Part shown: piece by piece, positions 60,940 through 64,000 of the stretch
Layout of the letters: each line of letters begins with the position of its first letter
How positions within the stretch are numbered: position 1 is the stretch's first letter
Assembly (NCBI RefSeq): GCF_902806685.2
Contig: NC_048553.1
Coordinates: 6,555,099-6,619,098, forward strand
Direction of reading: 5' to 3'
Length of the DNA: 64,000 nucleotides
DNA from: Maniola hyperantus
Lineage: Eukaryota; Arthropoda; Insecta; Lepidoptera; Nymphalidae
Notes under the pieces: model-generated
Databases searched by the model: none
The model's input: the letters and a program-made list of their open reading frames with translations, nothing else
Told to the model about the DNA's origin: nothing
Translations under genes and position numbers: made by a program

Positions 60940-62014
60940 ATATATATATATATATGCCTAGCCTTTTCCCATGTTAGTTGGGGTCGGCTTTCCTAACCAT
61001 ATTTCTCCAAGTTGTTCTATTTTGGGTCGTCATGGGGTCAATTTGGGCTGTTTTAAGATCGTTCAATATGACTGACATCCAGCTTTGTCGAGGTCTTCCC
61101 CGTCGTCTGGGTCCAGCGCTAACATTGATTACACTTCTGGTCATGTGCATCTCGGGTCTTCTCATAACATGACCATACCACCGCAGGCGTCTCTCCAAGA
61201 GTTTATCTTCAATTGGCGCTACTTTAAAGGTGCCCAGAATATGCCTATTTTGTACCTTATCAAGTAAGGTAACTCCACCTGCCCATCTCAACATTTTCAT
61301 TTCAGCTACGTGCAGCCTAGAGACCTGGGTTTTCTTTAGAGGCCAACACTCCGAGCCGTAGATTAGAGCAGGACGAATAGCGGTCTTATAAACTTTACCT
61401 TTAATATGAATAGGCATCCGTGGATCGCACATTAATCCAGAAAGTTCCCTCCATTTCATCCATCCTGTGTTTATTCTGTGTGTGATGTCGGCATCAATAG
61501 TACAATTGTATGAGACCATTGATCCTAGGTATTTAAACATATCAACCTTCTGTACTTGATTTCCTTGCAGTTGTATGGTAGCGCCTTTATCGATACCACC
61601 AAAGTTGCAGCACATATATTCAGTTTTATTTCGACTCACTCTTAGGCCTGCATCTTCAAGAGCTGCTCTCCATGTTTCGAGGGCGTTTTGAAGATCACTT
61701 GGGTGTTCTCTTATGAGCACTACATCATCCGCATATAGCAGATCCCAAGGTGGCTGCTCTTGTATATTAGCTGTGAGATGATTCATTACTAGGTTGAAAA
61801 GAAGAGGACTCAGTGCTGAACCCTGGTGCACTCCCACATCGACTTTGAACTTGTCACTAATCCCAGCTGGTCCTCGTACTTTGGTGGTTATATTGCAGTA
61901 CATATCTTTCACTAGTTTAATGTATTGTTCAGGGACCTGCTGAGATCGTAAAGCCTCCCATATCAGCTTCCGGGGTACTCGGTCGAAAGCCTATTCGAGA
62001 TCTATAAAAGCCAT
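60940..62014 (-). mobile_element. 5'-truncated RTE-like LINE insertion with 15-bp target duplication
   Basis: A 1,075-bp insertion between two perfect copies of GTAAATTATTTATTT (60925-60939 and 62015-62029). Read on minus it starts mid-ORF at the palm domain, carries the rest of the reverse transcriptase and C-terminus, and ends in a short non-coding end plus (TA)n at 60940-60954. A 3' end made of a simple tandem repeat, 5' truncation and a duplication of this size fit target-primed reverse transcription by an RTE-clade element; clade assignment is from the protein style. Confidence 0.92.
60974..61993 (-). pseudogene. RTE-like reverse transcriptase, partial, one internal stop
   Basis: RNA-dependent DNA polymerase of a non-LTR retrotransposon. 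The open part (61912 to 60974, 312 codons) contains VGVHQGSALSPLLFNLVM (the Q-G block, about residues 27-43), YADD (60-63, the catalytic aspartates), the LRVSRNKTEYM block (about 93-103) and GSECWPLKK, then a C-terminal basic GPRRRGRPRQSW segment. Upstream the same frame continues through AFDRVPRKLIWEALRSQQ. Before that, one TAG (61991-61993) replaces the lysine expected in the DLEKAFD-type motif. The endonuclease and N-terminal RT are lost by truncation, so it cannot act. Otherwise undamaged, which points to a fairly young insertion. Confidence 0.9.
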
Positions 62015-62029
62015 GTAAATTATTTATTT
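62015..62029. repeat. Target-site duplication, right copy
   Basis: GTAAATTATTTATTT, identical to 60925-60939. Confidence 0.9.
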
Positions 62030-62456
62030 CTGATATAAATATTGTTGTGCTGTGATTTATTACATCTAACACTAATTATTATTGATAAATATAGATTTGT
62101 ATTTATTTAGATCAAATAATGCATAATATATTTGAGATCAAAAGTGATTGTCCTTAGGTACTAGATTTTATCCAGCCCTAAACTCCACGGCAAGATGTAC
62201 ATACTGAACGCGTGTTTTCGATACAAAAATAATCAATAATCGGAAGTATGTCTCGTCTGCAATCTCGCGGAGATTAAATTAACCGAAATTACTATTTTTA
62301 GGTGTAGGTATTTCACGTTTATTACCTTGTGAAGTTGGTGATTGCAATAAGGTTCACTTGAGCTGGCTTTCAGAAAAGAAAGACTTCTACTTTTAGTTTA
62401 TAGTTTATTGGCAACTCATTATTTTACATGCACAATTAATATATGCAATTTTAAAC
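62030..62456. other. Unassigned stretch
   Basis: AT-rich, no element recognised. If the 62457 open frame is a real first exon, this would be its upstream region; no clear TATA box or CpG enrichment is present. Confidence 0.35.
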
Positions 62457-62652
62457 ATGACGTATAAGTATTGTTTGTGTTTCGATGGAAGTCGGGCCCG
62501 CTCTTCTTTCTTGAACGCCTTTTCGGTGACACTTCATTTGTTTTGGGAACATTGTGGTGTTTGTGGTGCAATAAAAAAAACGAGAAAGGAATATCGAGGT
62601 GCGATCCCATCTGATCTAATAACGCAAGCTCCGAATGATAGTGACAAGAGCG
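62457..62652 (+). CDS. Candidate coding exon, unknown protein (tentative)
   Basis: ATG at 62457 has a good insect context (AAACATGA, A at -3). The frame stays open for 65 codons and ends at a strong splice donor, GAGCG|GTAAGTAT (GT at 62653-62654, phase 1). The last third is hydrophilic and ordinary-looking (KKTRKEYRGAIPSDLITQ). I do not recognise the protein, and there is no cleavable signal peptide pattern or known domain. An 87-codon minus frame overlaps it. It has no similarity to the repeat families here. It could be chance; the donor and start together are the only evidence. Confidence 0.25.
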
Positions 62653-63186
62653 GTAAGTATAATTTGACATTTGGGGTTGCAATTTAAATAATAATTACTA
62701 CAAAAACTGCACTAAACACGTCACACTGCAAAGCACCATGGTAATAGTACGGTTTCTACGCACTCTGTAGTGTGCAGCCTCCTACAATTTCTTGTATTAC
62801 AAATTATCTAGGAGCCGCATTGGTCGGGTAGTCGCCACGCGTCGCTGCCGACTCACGTTATGTGTGTCCAAGGCTTTAAATGTAAGTAGGTATAATCTTC
62901 CTTAACGTATAATCCGCTGTTTGATAAAAAGCGATCGACAGAATTTCAGATGATCGTAAGCCTTTTTTGATTTGATAATCTCTTGTTGACGACGAAAATA
63001 ATTTTGAAGCATGTTGAAATTAATCTATAAATCTAATCTATAAATCATTGAAATAATCTGTAAAATATCATGTGATATATTAATATTATATGCAGTACAC
63101 AGTGTAGGTACAAGGTTTGATGTAACTTAAGGACGACGTCATTAGTATGCTAGGTTTTTCTTTCAGACAGGGCATAATGAAAACGG
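62653..63186. other. Unassigned stretch
   Basis: No repeat recognised. It would be intron if the donor at 62653 is real. A GC-rich patch (GGTCGGGTAGTCGCCACGCG) lies at 62823-62845. Confidence 0.35.
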
Positions 63187-63236
63187 AGCCACGATAATGT
63201 TATCATATATATGTAATAGATAACATTACCGTGACT
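63187..63236. repeat. Small inverted repeat
   Basis: GCCACGATAATGTTATC (63190-63206) and GATAACATTACCGTGAC (63220-63236) are complementary at most positions around an AT-rich loop. Possibly a small MITE remnant. Confidence 0.55.
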
Positions 63237-63292
63237 GAGCATTGAGCTTTCAATTCGTTTTAATATCATCCTTTGGTATAGGTAAACTTAAA

Positions 63293-63457
63293 GGATGATT
63301 TATGCCAATACGTGGCAGCCGGGTGCGCGCCGTGCCACATACGAGGCGCGGACGAGGCACGATTTGAAAACATCACGAACATTTTATATGAAGTAGTTCA
63401 TACATCAACGTGTGGCGTCCGCGTACGGACTCGGCACGTATTGGCATAAATCATACC
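63293..63457. mobile_element. Inverted-repeat element M9
   Basis: GGATGATTTATGCCAATACG and TGGCAG at left, GGCACGTATTGGCATAAATC and ATACC at right: about 22 bp of nearly perfect terminal inverted repeat. The GC-rich middle has GGTGCGCGCCGTGCC, CGAGGCGCGGACGAGGCACG and CGTCCGCGTACGGACTCGG. 165 bp, non-coding, single copy. Confidence 0.75.
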
Positions 63458-63662
63458 TAATAAGAACACGGGTCATTTGCTACAAAAACTGGCACTAATG
63501 CTTTAGTTTAATATTTGTTCTAGCTTCTCTGACCCTAAGAGGAACACAAACACATAATAGACACATTATTATACTGGTGTCGGGTTATTCTACGTGACCT
63601 ATATATTTATCTTGACACAGTATTAATGAATCCCCCATGGAATATAGGCGTAAGGGTGATGC

Positions 63663-63745
63663 GGTCAAATAAATCCGTTAGATTGATCGACCGATTTCGT
63701 TCGCCGCAAATTTATTCGACCGCGTGCGTCGCCGCACGCGATATA
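63663..63745. repeat. Nested inverted repeats, CpG-rich
   Basis: GGTCAAATAAAT (63663-63674) pairs with ATTTATTCGACC (63710-63721) with one mismatch. Immediately beside it, GCGTGCG and CGCACGC (63724-63739) form a tight hairpin followed by ATATATAGG. Either a MITE remnant or a regulatory patch; no basis to decide. Confidence 0.5.
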
Positions 63746-63950
63746 TAGGCGCACGATTTTGAGAGAGGTTCTAAATTAATTTTACACTTGGTTTGTATAC
63801 TCAAGCAAAATTGATGATATCATAGTCTCAACAAACACGTAAAGCAACATAATTTTTTCAGTTAAGCAGAAATTATTAAAAAATTCATCGCAAGCAAAGA
63901 AAACTATTAAATCAGACTAATTTTTTTTTAATTTTTTTTTAAATTCAGAT

Positions 63951-64000
63951 ACAAGTTAGCCCTTGACTGCGATCTCACTTGATGGTAAGTGATGATGCAG
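63951..64000 (-). mobile_element. SINE3, cut by the window end
   Basis: ACAAGTTAGCCCTTGACTGC, GATCTCACTTGATGGTAAGT and GATGATGCAG match the 3' end of SINE3 (compare 54960-55000 and 45119-45170). The remainder lies beyond position 64000. Confidence 0.82.

Noticed and set aside
4160..63600. CRISPR array, given many short (CAGT)n and (GTCT)n runs
   Set aside because: These are simple-sequence runs inside Helitron and GTTCC elements in a eukaryotic genome, with no repeat-spacer structure.

Overview
The window looks like AT-rich nuclear DNA from a lepidopteran (moth or butterfly). The grounds are the repeats, which I recognise as families widespread in that order: non-autonomous Helitrons ending in ..GACGAAGTCGCGGGCAT(A/C)AGCTAG|T, tRNA-derived SINEs, RTE-type LINE ends running into (GATGAT)n, and short dispersed elements carrying CAAGTGCGAGTC plus GGTTCCGTAC. 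Family attributions rest on memory and on comparing copies inside the window. No database was searched.

No confident host protein-coding gene is visible. Almost all open frames are under 110 codons and look like chance. The one convincing protein match is a 312-codon reverse-transcriptase fragment at about 61 kb (minus strand). It belongs to a dead, 5'-truncated LINE insertion framed by a perfect 15-bp target duplication. Two places deserve attention as possible host gene parts: a CpG-rich block ending in a consensus splice donor (33.13-33.51 kb) and a 65-codon open frame with a good start context and a strong donor (62.46-62.65 kb). The window is probably intergenic or inside large introns.

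Layout. 0-10 kb: palindromic MITEs (833, 1193, 6036, 6783, 7219), Helitron fragments and two full GTTCC1 elements. 10-15.3 kb: a Helitron split by a 480-bp fold-back palindrome, a TA-flanked MITE at 12.8 kb and more Helitrons. 15.3-21 kb: sparser, with a SINE, LINE 3' ends and a palindromic MITE. 21-25.5 kb: a dense nest of three adjacent Helitrons, one split by a fold-back composite, then LINE debris and a MITE nested in a GTTCC2 element. 25.5-40 kb: scattered RTE tails, SINEs and Helitrons in long featureless DNA. 40-50 kb: Helitrons (including a tandem pair), GTTCC1 copies and a second fold-back composite nested in one of them. 50-64 kb: LINE and SINE remnants, MITEs, the RTE insertion and a cluster of inverted repeats at 63.2-63.8 kb.

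Short names used below. HelA-HelE: Helitron-like elements grouped by body sequence. M1-M9: MITE-like inverted-repeat families. FB1 and FB2: fold-back elements. SINE1-3: tRNA-derived SINEs. GTTCC1 and GTTCC2: two dispersed families sharing a head motif. RTE tail: the (GATGAT)n-ended 3' piece of an RTE-like LINE. The elements do not form a pathway. What they record is the order of insertions: Helitrons and GTTCC elements act as targets, and MITEs and fold-back elements sit inside them.
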